Source: Planctomycetota bacterium (GTDB lineage: Bacteria > Planctomycetota > Planctomycetia > Isosphaerales > Isosphaeraceae). Taken from it: a stretch of 7,303 nt of DNA. The stretch lies in contig JAKAUH010000680.1 in assembly GCA_021818605.1 (NCBI GenBank), positions 1 to 7,303 of the forward strand, written 5' to 3'. The notes beneath the pieces are model-generated. The model was not told the origin of the DNA. It made no database searches and saw only the letters and a program-made list of their open reading frames with translations. How positions within the stretch are numbered: the first letter of the stretch is position 1; the number at the start of each line of letters is the position of its first letter. This document shows positions 1 through 6,668 of the stretch, one piece after another. A program made the translations under genes and the position numbers.

Positions 1-2522
1 CGGCGATGACGTTGCGGGCGGCGGCGGTGGTTCCGCCGATCGTGTTGTCGCTCGCGCCGCCCAGGATGTTCACGCCGTTGTCGCCATTCGGCAGGGCGGC
101 CGTGCCGTCGGAATTGGTCCCGATGAAGTTGCCCGCGACGACGTTCTGGTCGGTCCCCGCGAAGGCGATCGCGACGCCCTCGAAGGTGTTGCCCGAGATG
201 ACGTTGCCGGCGCCTGAGGTTGTGCCGCCCACGGTGTTATCCGAGGCGCCCTGGACGATGTCGACGCCGTTGATGGCGTTGGGGATGGCGGCGTTGCCGC
301 CGGCGTTGGTGCCGATGTGGTTCCCCTCGACCACGTTATCCGACGTCCCCGGTCCTAGGATATCCACGCCCAGATAGTTGCCGGCGATGACGTTGCGGGC
401 GGCGGCGGTGGTTCCGCCGATCGTGTTGGCTGTGGCGGCATTGGCGATCTGCACGCCGAAGCCTCCGTTGCCCAGGTGCTGGCCGGCCGAATTGACGGCC
501 GAATTGCCGCCGGAATTGGTGCCGATGAAATTGCCGGCGACGACGTTGCCCCTGGTCCCCGCGTCGGTGATCTCGACACCCTGCTGGCCGTTGCCCGAGA
601 CCGTGTTGAAGGCGCCGGGGGCGGTGCCGCCGATGACGTTGTCGCTCGCCTGGGCCTCGATGACCACGCCGTCGTTGCCGTTGGGGATGACCGCGTTCCC
701 GGCCCCGAGGCCGATCGTGTTCCCCTCGACCACGTTGTTCGACGTACCGGACCATGCGAGCACGACGCCGTTATCGGTGTTTCCGGAGATGATGTTGCGG
801 GCGGCCGCGACCGCGCCGCCGATCGTGTTGCCGGTGGCGCCGGAGAGGATGTCCACGCCATTGAGGCCGTTGGGCACCGCGGCGTTGGCGCCGGAGGAAA
901 CGCCGATGTCGTCCCCCTCGACCACGTTGCCCGACGTCCCCGAGTTGATGAACGTCACGCCGACCTGACCGTTGCCCGAGATGACGTCGCGGGTGAGCGA
1001 GGTGGTCCCGCCAACCGTGTTACCGGTCGACCCGCCGGTGATCGCGACCCCGTTGCCGGCGTTGGGGATGGCGGCGTTGCCGTTCGCGTTGAGCCCGATG
1101 ACGTCGCCCTGGACAGTATTGTGATTGGACGTGGCGATCCAGACACCCTCAGTGCCGTTGCCGGAGATGACGTTGACGTCGCCGAAGGTCGTCGCGCCGA
1201 TGGTGTTCTGGTAGGCGCCGCTCTCGATCGTCACGCCGCTGCCACTGTTGGGGATGGCGGCGTTGCCAGCGGCGTTGGTGCCGATGAAGTTCCCCTCGAC
1301 CACGTTGTTCCAGGCGTCGCTGGAGATCTGGACCCCATCGCCGGTGTTGCCGGAGATGACGTTGCCGGCGGAGTTCCGATTGCCGCCGATCCGGTTGCCG
1401 GACGCCCCCAGGGTGATCACGACGCCATTGTCATTGCCCAGCCGCTGGCGGTCCCCCCCGACGCTCGTCGTGCCGCCGAGGTCGGTGCCGATGAAGTTCC
1501 TCTCGACGACATTTCCCGACGTCCCGTGGTCCTGGATCACCACGCCGTTGAAGACATTGCCCGAGATCACGTTCGCCGAGGCGGCGTTCGTCCCGCCGAT
1601 CGTGTTGCCAGTCGCGCCGCCCTGGACGAGGATGCCGTCGTAGCCGTTGCCCAGCGCGATCGTGCCGCCGCGAGTTGTGCCGATGAAGTCCCCCTCGACG
1701 ACATTGCTTGACGTCCCGGATCCGGCGATCTCCACACCCGACTGCATGTTGCCCGAGATGACGTTGCCGGGGCCGATGGTGTCGTGGTTCGCCCTGTTTT
1801 CGACAACGATGCCCTGCTGGTTGGGCGCGGCGGCGGTCCCGGTCCGGTCGGTGCCGATGAGGGAATCGACCACATGGACGCCGCTGGCACCGTTGATATC
1901 GACGCCGATCTCGCTGTCGGAGACGACATCGTCCTTCAGCGTGGTTCCGGTTGCGCCGGCGTTGAGCCGGACCCCGAACGGGCCGTCGGTGAACACGGGC
2001 GAGGCGACACCAGCCCCGTTCAGGCCGATGTAATCGCCCTGGATCAGGTCATGCGCTCCGTTGACGACGAGACCACCGTTCTGGAACCCCTCGATCACCA
2101 GGCCGGTGACCTCGGAATTCGGGGCGCCGCTCCCCAGGTTCAGGCCGATGGCCGTATCCCCCAGGCCTGAGCCGTTGAGAATGATGCCCGGCCCCGTCGA
2201 GCCGAGATTGCCGCCGATCTTCACCGATCGGCTGATCGTCGGCAGGGCCGAGTGCAGTTCGATCGTCGCCTGCTCGCCGCCGCTGAGCTTGCTGAAGTTG
2301 AAGTTGATCTGGTTCGGAGTGTTATTCACCAGCGGCGTGTTGTTGGCCTGCGTGATCGCCCAGCGGAGGGTGTTCAACGCTGTCGGCGACGCTGGTGACG
2401 GTGAAGGTGGAGAGGACCTGGCGGCCCTCCAGCGACTCGACCTGGAAGCGTCGGTGCCGCTCCTGCTTGCGGATGGCGCCCCGGTCGCTCCTGCGAAAGC
2501 TGGAGAATGGCAGCAACTTCAT
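1..2522 (-). CDS. Giant extracellular right-handed beta-helix repeat protein; frameshifted near the N-terminus and cut by the left window edge
   Basis: The start is ATG at 2522-2520, with GGGAG 8 bases upstream. The first 48 residues carry a basic stretch and then SLEGRQVLS (residues 30-38), the kind of short motif found at the start of many large planctomycete surface proteins, followed by TFTVTSVADS. The frame then breaks; reading on from 2377 in the neighbouring frame gives NTLRWAITQANNTP and an uninterrupted 792-codon frame to base 2. The body is Gly/Asn-rich with recurring NVISGN, NVVEGNFIGTN, GNAAIPN and NTIGGT motifs, typical of parallel beta-helix (PbH1-like) passenger domains. Such proteins are exported and may act as adhesins, surface layers or polysaccharide-binding proteins; no catalytic site is recognised. 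Cysteine is absent from the visible repeats. The 3' end lies outside the window, so any C-terminal anchor is unseen. The long helix frame is certain; whether the gene is functional is not, because the frameshift may be a sequencing error or a real lesion. Annotation software might start it at TTG 2377 instead. Confidence 0.85.
13..1765 (-). repeat. Tandem beta-helix units, nine complete copies plus a partial one
   Basis: The asparagine codon opening each NVISGN-like motif has its first base (minus strand) at 1765, 1573, 1363, 1174, 988, 796, 607, 394, 205 and 13. The spacings are 192, 210, 189, 186, 192, 189, 213, 189 and 192 bases, or 62-64 residues for most units and 70-71 for two. The general unit is NVISGN, a short strand with GV.I, NVVEGNFIGTN, GNAAIPN, NGV.I, then NTIGGTT. 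The two long units carry related insertions ending QRLGN and QHLGN. Between about 1780 and 2300 the same motifs persist in degenerate form. Confidence 0.85.
2376..2378 (-). other. Frameshift site in the beta-helix gene
   Basis: The N-terminal frame reads GCC GAC AGC and then GTT GAA, ending at a TAA at 2324-2322 after 66 codons. The beta-helix frame begins with TTG AAC ACC CTC CGC at 2377. Removing one T from GTTG restores VADSVNTLRWAI; adding two bases after AGCG would give a DSG-x-N-TLR spacing, closer to the usual DSGxGTLR form in this kind of protein. No slippery sequence is seen that would suggest programmed frameshifting. A one-base insertion or two-base loss, real or from sequencing, explains it. 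Confidence 0.8.
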
Positions 2523-2716
2523 GATCAGGTCTCCCGTGATGTCGTTGGATGCACCGCGATCCAGGCAGCCGGACGTCGGGGGTCGGCTCCGCGCCGGCGT
2601 CGTGTCGCCCTGTCCGGGGATTGTCGAATCGTGGCGCGAACAGACACCCGGGCCGCAAGAATTCGGGAGACGTGACGGAATCGCCTACGAGCTCAGGGGA
2701 TACGGCCCCTGACACA

Positions 2717-2733
2717 TGGACCCGAAGGGTCCA
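2717..2733. repeat. Perfect 7-bp hairpin next to the terminator
   Basis: TGGACCC (2717-2723) and GGGTCCA (2727-2733) are perfect inverted arms with a GAA loop. It lies 10 bases from the terminator stem at 2744-2766. A third, weaker hairpin, AGGGG (2695-2699) with CCCCT (2706-2710), follows on the gene 1 side. It has no T-run of its own. It may reinforce termination or lie in the upstream region of the beta-helix gene. Confidence 0.5.
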
Positions 2734-2734
2734 G

Positions 2735-2766
2735 AACAAGAAAGCCCGGGGACGATGTCCCCGGGC
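2735..2766 (-). terminator. Intrinsic terminator of the thioredoxin-protease gene
   Basis: On the minus strand a perfect 10-bp GC-rich stem, GCCCGGGGAC with GTCCCCGGGC (2766-2757 and 2753-2744), closes a 3-base loop and is followed directly by TTTCTTGTTCT. It starts 53 bases after the stop codon of the minus-strand protease gene. Stem strength and T-rich tail fit a Rho-independent terminator and argue against read-through into the beta-helix gene. Confidence 0.75.
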
Positions 2767-2818
2767 CTGTTACACCGGCGAACCGGCGACTCCCGTTGCT
2801 GGTTTCTCGGAGAGCGAC

Positions 2819-4576
2819 CTATTCGCCCGGGCCGGTCGCCGCGCTGACGGTCCGCCAGTGGGGCCGGTTGGAGGCAGGCTTCGCGCCGGTCCGGGTCGTC
2901 GCGGCCGTTTCGGTCGCCGTGGGCGTCGCGGTTCGAGCCCCGGCTGTTGCCGGCTCATCCGTGGCACCCGGGTTCACTGGTTCCTGATCCAGATCCGACT
3001 CCAGCTCGGACCCGGCCGGCCTGGCACCGTTGCGAGGCGGGAGCCAGGCGACGCGGCGGCTGGAGCTCGATGCGGACCGGGGCGGCGAGGCTGCGCTGTC
3101 GCCGTCGGTGCCGACCGGGTCCTTGATCCCCAGGAAGCGGTAGTGCGGCAGCAGCACCTCGCCCGTGTCGTCATCGGCCGGGGTGGCGCCCGCGGCCGCG
3201 GTCGACGATCGGCGCGGCCGGGGCTCTTCGTTGTCGGGCGACTGCATCCGCGCATCGCCGCCGGTCAGCGGGGCGCGGGACCTGGCCGGGCGGGCACCTC
3301 GATTGTCGGCCATCAGGGTGCCGCGGGAACCGCCCTCGCGCACCACCGGGGCATAAAGCGCCGCCAGGCCGTTGCGATCGAGCAGAGCATAGATCGACCG
3401 GGGCGTGGCATACAGCCCGTGATCCCCCTGCGGCTCGGCGAAGTTGCACACACCCGCGATGTAGCCGTCGGTGGTGAACAGCCCGCCGCCGGACCGGCCC
3501 TGCCTGGGCGCGAACTCGCACTCCATTGCCTCGTACGACGGCTTGCCCGACAGGAAGCCCTTCAGGTGCGGGTTCATGATCCGCGTGTGCCAGGCGGTGG
3601 CGTCGTGGCCCTCGGAGCATCCCAGGGTGAGCATCTTCATCGGCCGGGCCGGGTGCCAGTGCGCCGGAACAACCCGGCTGGCCGGGAGCCGGCGGCCGGT
3701 CCGGAAGCGGATCAGGCCGACGTCGAGGTTGAAGTCATAATCCACTGCCTGGCCCTCGAAGGACTCGACATAGTTCAGCTTGGGCGTCCCCGACGGCTGG
3801 GCGTGCAACTGGCCGTCGAACAGGTCGAGGACGATCCGGTGCGGGAACTGCTCCGGGCTCGGCTGCCGGCCACGGCCGTCGACGTGGAAGATGTGGGCAC
3901 AGGTGAGGACCAATGACTCCTCGGGCGAACTGTGGATGATGGTCCCCGAGCCGAATCCGGTCGAGTGCGGCCCGATCACCTTGATCCGCACCACGGTCCG
4001 CGCCGGGTGGGGGTTCGCAAACGGCGGCGCCGCCGCGGGCGGCGGGGCAAGTCGGTCGTCGGCGTCGTCGGCGTCGTCGCAGTCGACCTGGACTCGCTCC
4101 TGTCGGATACGGCGCACGGGCCGGGCGGGATGCGGGTCGTCGTCGGCGCCGGCGGCGGCGTCGAGGTCGTCGCGACGCGCGATGGCGCCCCGGGCGGCCG
4201 GCCTGTCGTCGTCCTGATCGGTATCGTTTGCGGCCGGCCGGGCCCTGGCCGCGGCGTTCCGGTAGAACTGTTCGAGCATGGCCGCGGGCTGGAGGCCGCT
4301 GGTGCGATCGAGCTCGCGTCCCGAGCGATCCACGACGACAAAGGTCGGCACGGCGCTGACGCCGTACTTCTGGGCGATGGCCGGCGAGCGGTCGATGTCG
4401 ACCGATCGGATCGGAAGGCCCTTGCGCGTCAACTGGTCGATGGCTGGCCGCATGCGCTGGCAGGGACCGCACCAATCGGCGTGGAAATCGAGCAGGATGG
4501 GGTCAGCAGACGCCCCGCCGCCGGATGAAGGATTCGTGGCGGTGAGGAGGGCAAGCAACAGGGTGGCAACGGTCAT
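2819..4576 (-). CDS. Secreted thioredoxin-domain / trypsin-like serine protease fusion
   Basis: This 585-residue protein joins two enzymes. An N-terminal hydrophobic segment (TVATLLLALLTA) with an ASA cleavage site near residue 24 predicts export by Sec. Residues about 25-110 form a thioredoxin domain with active site WCGPC (35-39) and the cis-proline loop VPT (Pro77). Residues about 111-190 are an Asp/Ala/Pro/Arg-rich linker, probably disordered. Residues about 192-410 are a trypsin-like peptidase with triad His228 (TCAH), Asp285 (LDVGLI) and Ser362 (GRSGGG). The tail (about 411-585) is Pro/Ser/Ala/Thr-rich and unrecognised. Start: I chose ATG 4576 over the upstream ATG 4612 because AAAGGAG lies 10 bases before it and the signal peptide then starts cleanly. 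Five further cysteines (166, 226, 320, 353, 377) lie outside the thioredoxin site, one two residues before the catalytic His. Redox control of the protease, or joint folding quality control in the periplasm, is inference. It is transcribed away from the prepilin gene and ends at its own terminator. Confidence 0.88.
   Translation of the reverse strand: MTVATLLLALLTATNPSSGGGASADPILLDFHADWCGPCQRMRPAIDQLTRKGLPIRSVDIDRSPAIAQKYGVSAVPTFVVVDRSGRELDRTSGLQPAAMLEQFYRNAAARARPAANDTDQDDDRPAARGAIARRDDLDAAAGADDDPHPARPVRRIRQERVQVDCDDADDADDRLAPPPAAAPPFANPHPARTVVRIKVIGPHSTGFGSGTIIHSSPEESLVLTCAHIFHVDGRGRQPSPEQFPHRIVLDLFDGQLHAQPSGTPKLNYVESFEGQAVDYDFNLDVGLIRFRTGRRLPASRVVPAHWHPARPMKMLTLGCSEGHDATAWHTRIMNPHLKGFLSGKPSYEAMECEFAPRQGRSGGGLFTTDGYIAGVCNFAEPQGDHGLYATPRSIYALLDRNGLAALYAPVVREGGSRGTLMADNRGARPARSRAPLTGGDARMQSPDNEEPRPRRSSTAAAGATPADDDTGEVLLPHYRFLGIKDPVGTDGDSAASPPRSASSSSRRVAWLPPRNGARPAGSELESDLDQEPVNPGATDEPATAGARTATPTATETAATTRTGAKPASNRPHWRTVSAATGPGE
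4055..4081. repeat. 9-bp tandem repeat in the protease linker
   Basis: The unit gtcgtcggc occurs at 4055-4063 and 4064-4072, with a near-copy at 4073-4081. On the coding (minus) strand it encodes the Asp-Asp-Ala run of the acidic linker between the thioredoxin and protease domains. Copy number could vary and alter linker length without a frameshift, since the unit is a multiple of three. Confidence 0.7.
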
Positions 4577-4586
4577 ACCGCAAGGA

Positions 4587-4593
4587 CTCCTTT
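4587..4593 (-). promoter_or_regulatory. Ribosome binding site deciding the protease start
   Basis: The minus strand reads AAAGGAG here, 10 bases before ATG 4576. It lies inside the reading frame extending from the alternative ATG at 4612, which has no comparable site, so the shorter protein is preferred. Confidence 0.65.
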
Positions 4594-4669
4594 CCCTCGG
4601 GAGTTCCCGCATCGGCGCGTCGGTCTGGAGCCGGCGCCACCGGGCGAGAGGAGCTCGGCGTCGCGCGAT

Positions 4670-4688
4670 GCGGTCCGTTCAGGACCGC
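4670..4688. repeat. Perfect 7-bp inverted repeat upstream of the protease gene
   Basis: GCGGTCC (4670-4676) and GGACCGC (4682-4688) flank a GTTCA loop. It sits about 94 bases before the protease start codon, in the probable leader or promoter region. It could be an operator or an RNA hairpin in the leader; no T-run follows on either strand. Confidence 0.5.
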
Positions 4689-4916
4689 GCGAGCGACGAC
4701 CCGCAGGCCGGGCCCTTTGGTACGAGGCAGGCCGGCGGTCCGTCACCTCGTCGGCGCGCCAGGGGCTGGCGCCTCCGTAGGGATGAGGACGGACGGCGTC
4801 CGCGGAAGCGGACGTCTTCGCCGAAAGAAGTGGTTGTATGACGAGAAGAGCTGCGATGTGCCGGAGACCGATGCCCCCGACCCTTCCTTGGGCGGATTGC
4901 CTCGCGCAGAGAGCCC

Positions 4917-4943
4917 CGCGACGCACTGTCCTGGTGCGTCGCG
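4917..4943. repeat. Perfect 10-bp inverted repeat
   Basis: CGCGACGCAC (4917-4926) and GTGCGTCGCG (4934-4943) are exact complements around a 7-base loop. There is no T-tract after either arm, so an intrinsic terminator is unlikely. It may be a regulator binding site or a structured RNA element in the divergent region. Confidence 0.55.
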
Positions 4944-5102
4944 TCCCATCGCGGATACCCGCGCTCGGCCCGTCGATGTTGCCGATGGGATCGGCAAGCG
5001 CGACGGCCCGGGCGCCTGGTCCCGGCGACGGTCCCGAAGTGGTTCGATCCCTCCTGGCTTCCGACCTTCCCCGGCCTCCGGCCAGGGACGTGCAAGCACC
5101 CG

Positions 5103-5135
5103 AAGGGGTCGCGTTCACCGCGGTGAGCCCCTTTT
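5103..5135 (+). terminator. Terminator-like palindrome with no obvious upstream gene
   Basis: Outer arms AAGGGG (5103-5108) and CCCCTT (5128-5133) enclose the perfect 12-base palindrome TCACCGCGGTGA (5115-5126), and the right arm runs into TTTT (5132-5135). The T-run only fits a plus-strand transcript, yet no convincing plus-strand gene lies between 4613 and 5103. It could end an unannotated small RNA or block read-through toward the prepilin gene. Confidence 0.4.
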
Positions 5136-5231
5136 ACTAGGAGTAGACAAGGAGTACCAGATCAGTCTTCGGCATTTCATTCGCCCCCCCTTGAGGGCAT
5201 TTCGCCAATCCGGCTCAAAATCCGGGCGAAC

Positions 5232-5392
5232 GGGATCGTCCCAGACCCACTGGATTCGGAGTAGGTGCAGGTTGACACTTCCGTGACCCTTGTGGCGGAC
5301 GAATCGGCCTCCTTCCCCGGGTTCGGCGCCGAAATCTCGACGCTTTGCCGCGTAAAGTGCCAAGTTGCCCGTGGGTGTTTTGGGACGATCCC
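5232..5392. promoter_or_regulatory. Pair of GGGA-N3-TCCC dyads, candidate operators
   Basis: GGGATCGTCCC (5232-5242) and GGGACGATCCC (5382-5392) are 11-base imperfect palindromes with complementary centres, 150 bases apart. The 12-base stretch at 5232-5243 is the exact reverse complement of 5381-5392. They lie 80 to 240 bases upstream of the predicted prepilin-gene promoter. A dimeric regulator binding both is possible; the regulator is unknown. Confidence 0.35.
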
Positions 5393-5471
5393 ATCAACGG
5401 CGGCTCCCGCACCTTGCAACGGTCTTCCGCACAAAGAGTTGCGCCGATCTCAAAGAAATATCGTTGCCTAC

Positions 5472-5499
5472 TTGAAAAGGTGCTTGGGGGGGGTATAAA
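5472..5499 (+). promoter_or_regulatory. Sigma-70-like promoter of the DUF1559 gene, G8 tract in spacer
   Basis: TTGAAA (5472-5477) and TATAAA (5494-5499) are separated by 16 bases and fit a housekeeping promoter. The last eight spacer bases (5486-5493) are all G. Transcription would start near 5506, leaving a 5' untranslated region of about 64 bases before ATG 5570. A small dyad, GCGAT-TGA-ATCGC (5502-5514), lies at the predicted start point. Confidence 0.5.
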
Positions 5500-5569
5500 T
5501 GGCGATTGAATCGCTCGAATCAGTGTTTGGTGGGACCGGGTCGTTTTGCGAGGCGCCGGGGATTCCGCC

Positions 5570-6589
5570 ATGATAGCCGCAGCAAGTTCTGCATCATGCC
5601 GATCGAGCTCGCCGAGCACTCTGCACCGCCGGGGATTCACCCTGATCGAGCTGCTAGTGGCAGTCGGCATCATCGGGCTATTGGTCGGTCTTTTGATTCC
5701 AGCCGTCCAAGCCGCACGCGAGGCCGGGCGACGCGCTCAATGCGTGGCGAACCTGCGGCAGCTCGGCATCGCGATGAATGCGTACCACGCCAGCCACAAC
5801 ATGTTTCCTCCCGGGTATATGGCAGGGCGCTCGCCGGTTGTGGGCAATGGCTCCCCGAAAAGCTATTCAACCGTAGATCAATACTCAGAGATCGGCTTGC
5901 TCTTGCCCCAACTCGATCAACAGCCGCTTTTTTCCTCGATCAATTTTAGTTTCAATGCGATAGAGAGTGCCGCGTACCCCACGCTGCAGAACCACACGGC
6001 GCGCAACTCCAGGTTGGCCGTCCTGCTTTGCCCGAGCGACGCTGAAGGAAGACACCTCAACAACTATCGTTTCAACCGTGGGCGCTGGGGCGGAATCCGT
6101 ATCGGGTTCTTCGACGGGCCTTTCACGTTCTGGGTCAACCCCAGCGAGGCCAGTGTTACTGATGGCCTGGCGCACACAGCATTCGTGAGCGAACGGATCG
6201 GAGGCAGCTTCGGCGCGACGCAAGGATGGCCACGGGACGTGAAGTACCCACTCGATGCCTTCGTCGTAAGTGATGCTCAGTACATCCCGATTTGTCTCGA
6301 GGCCCAGCCTGTTCTCTGGGCAACGACTTCGGGTCGCTACTGGCTGTTTGGGGGATTCTACAACACGAATTATAACCACAACGGAACACCCAATGATCCC
6401 CGGCCCTCCTGCGGAACGGATTATTTCAATATGGGAAGCGGTCTGTTCCCGCCGCGTTCGTTCCACCCCGGATCGGTGAACGTGTTGCTGGGCGATGGTC
6501 ACGTCAGGGGGGTGACGAACTCGATTGATCCTCACATTTGGACCGCTCTGGGGACCTACAACGCCGGAGACATCGCTGAAGGCTTCTGA
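5570..6589 (+). CDS. DUF1559 prepilin-type N-terminal cleavage/methylation domain protein
   Basis: This 339-residue protein begins with a type IV prepilin-like signal: basic residues, then G22|FTLIELLV with Glu27 at the +5 position, and a hydrophobic helix to about residue 46. The sequence then reads AREAGRRAQCVANLRQLG, the usual opening of the DUF1559 family, which is greatly expanded in planctomycetes. The C-terminus holds the family's H-X9-DG motif (His299 ... Asp309-Gly310). Length is normal and the protein looks complete. A prepilin peptidase would cleave after Gly22, leaving the helix to anchor or assemble it in a pseudopilus-like structure; its exact job is unknown in the family. I chose ATG 5570 rather than the in-frame TTG 5546; only a weak GCCGGGG precedes it. 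A 24-codon upstream frame (5499-5573) overlaps this start in an ATGA arrangement, so coupled translation is possible. The cysteine-rich gene follows 79 bases later on the same strand. Confidence 0.92.
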   Translation: MIAAASSASCRSSSPSTLHRRGFTLIELLVAVGIIGLLVGLLIPAVQAAREAGRRAQCVANLRQLGIAMNAYHASHNMFPPGYMAGRSPVVGNGSPKSYSTVDQYSEIGLLLPQLDQQPLFSSINFSFNAIESAAYPTLQNHTARNSRLAVLLCPSDAEGRHLNNYRFNRGRWGGIRIGFFDGPFTFWVNPSEASVTDGLAHTAFVSERIGGSFGATQGWPRDVKYPLDAFVVSDAQYIPICLEAQPVLWATTSGRYWLFGGFYNTNYNHNGTPNDPRPSCGTDYFNMGSGLFPPRSFHPGSVNVLLGDGHVRGVTNSIDPHIWTALGTYNAGDIAEGF

Positions 6590-6610
6590 CGGCCCTCGGC
6601 GATCGAGTGG

Positions 6611-6626
6611 CGCCCCGTTCGGGGCG
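6611..6626 (+). repeat. Short hairpin between the two plus-strand genes
   Basis: CGCCCC (6611-6616) and GGGGCG (6621-6626) form a perfect 6-bp stem with a GTTC loop, 22 bases after the DUF1559 stop codon. TTCGTC rather than a T-run follows, so it is more likely an mRNA-stabilising or attenuating element inside an operon than a full terminator. Confidence 0.4.
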
Positions 6627-6653
6627 TTCGTCAGCTTGGCCTCGAAGTCCGCA

Positions 6654-6660
6654 AAAGGAG
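6654..6660 (+). promoter_or_regulatory. Strong ribosome binding site of the cysteine-rich gene
   Basis: AAAGGAG ends 8 bases before GTG 6669. It fixes the start at this GTG rather than at the upstream ATG 6525, which would overlap the DUF1559 gene and place the hydrophobic export segment far inside the protein. Confidence 0.75.
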
Positions 6661-6668
6661 CATCAGCC

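Larger units (their letters stand above)
4613..5471. other. Divergent intergenic region with several dyads; no convincing gene
   Basis: Open frames here on both strands give Arg/Pro/Ser/Gly-rich products with no recognisable motif, and third positions show no clear GC excess in the one I tallied (4838-5140, about 72% by eye). I see no tRNA. The region holds perfect dyads at 4670-4688 and 4917-4943, a terminator-like palindrome at 5103-5135, and two GGGA-N3-TCCC boxes at 5232 and 5382. It also has a C7 run at 5184-5190, repeated AGGAGTA at 5139 and 5150, and TTCGCC/GGCGAA arms at 5201-5206 and 5225-5230. The protease promoter should lie in the left part, but I could not pick out a clear -35/-10 pair. 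Confidence 0.6.

Noticed and set aside
476..1711. 411-codon plus-strand open frame opposite the beta-helix gene
   Set aside because: It is the exact antisense phase of the repeat frame; its periodic GADEVPLDDI-like motifs are reverse readings of the NVVEGNFIGT repeats, and no ribosome binding site or known domain is seen.
1784..2170. Plus-strand open frame opposite the start of the beta-helix
   Set aside because: Same antisense phase as the real minus-strand frame, with no independent coding evidence.
2376..2378. Programmed ribosomal frameshift
   Set aside because: No slippery heptamer or downstream stimulatory structure is evident at AGC GTT GAA; a simple indel explains the break.
2549..3916. 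455-codon plus-strand open frame opposite the protease gene
   Set aside because: Arg/Gly-rich antisense product without domains; it crosses the terminator hairpin and lies opposite a gene with two clear catalytic domains.
3735..4475. 246-codon minus-strand open frame inside the protease gene
   Set aside because: Shifted frame of the thioredoxin-protease gene; Arg/Pro-rich with no domain.
4573..5118. 181-codon minus-strand open frame upstream of and touching the protease start
   Set aside because: Low-complexity Arg/Gly/Ser/Pro product, no motif, and it overlaps the protease's ribosome binding site in another frame.
4838..5140. 100-codon plus-strand open frame ending at the palindrome at 5103-5135
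   Set aside because: The stop next to a terminator-like element is suggestive, but third-position GC is only about 72% by eye, the ribosome binding site is weak and the product resembles nothing known.
6525..6668. Upstream ATG extension of the cysteine-rich gene
   Set aside because: It would overlap the DUF1559 C-terminus and bury the export segment; the strong AAAGGAG before GTG 6669 gives a better start.
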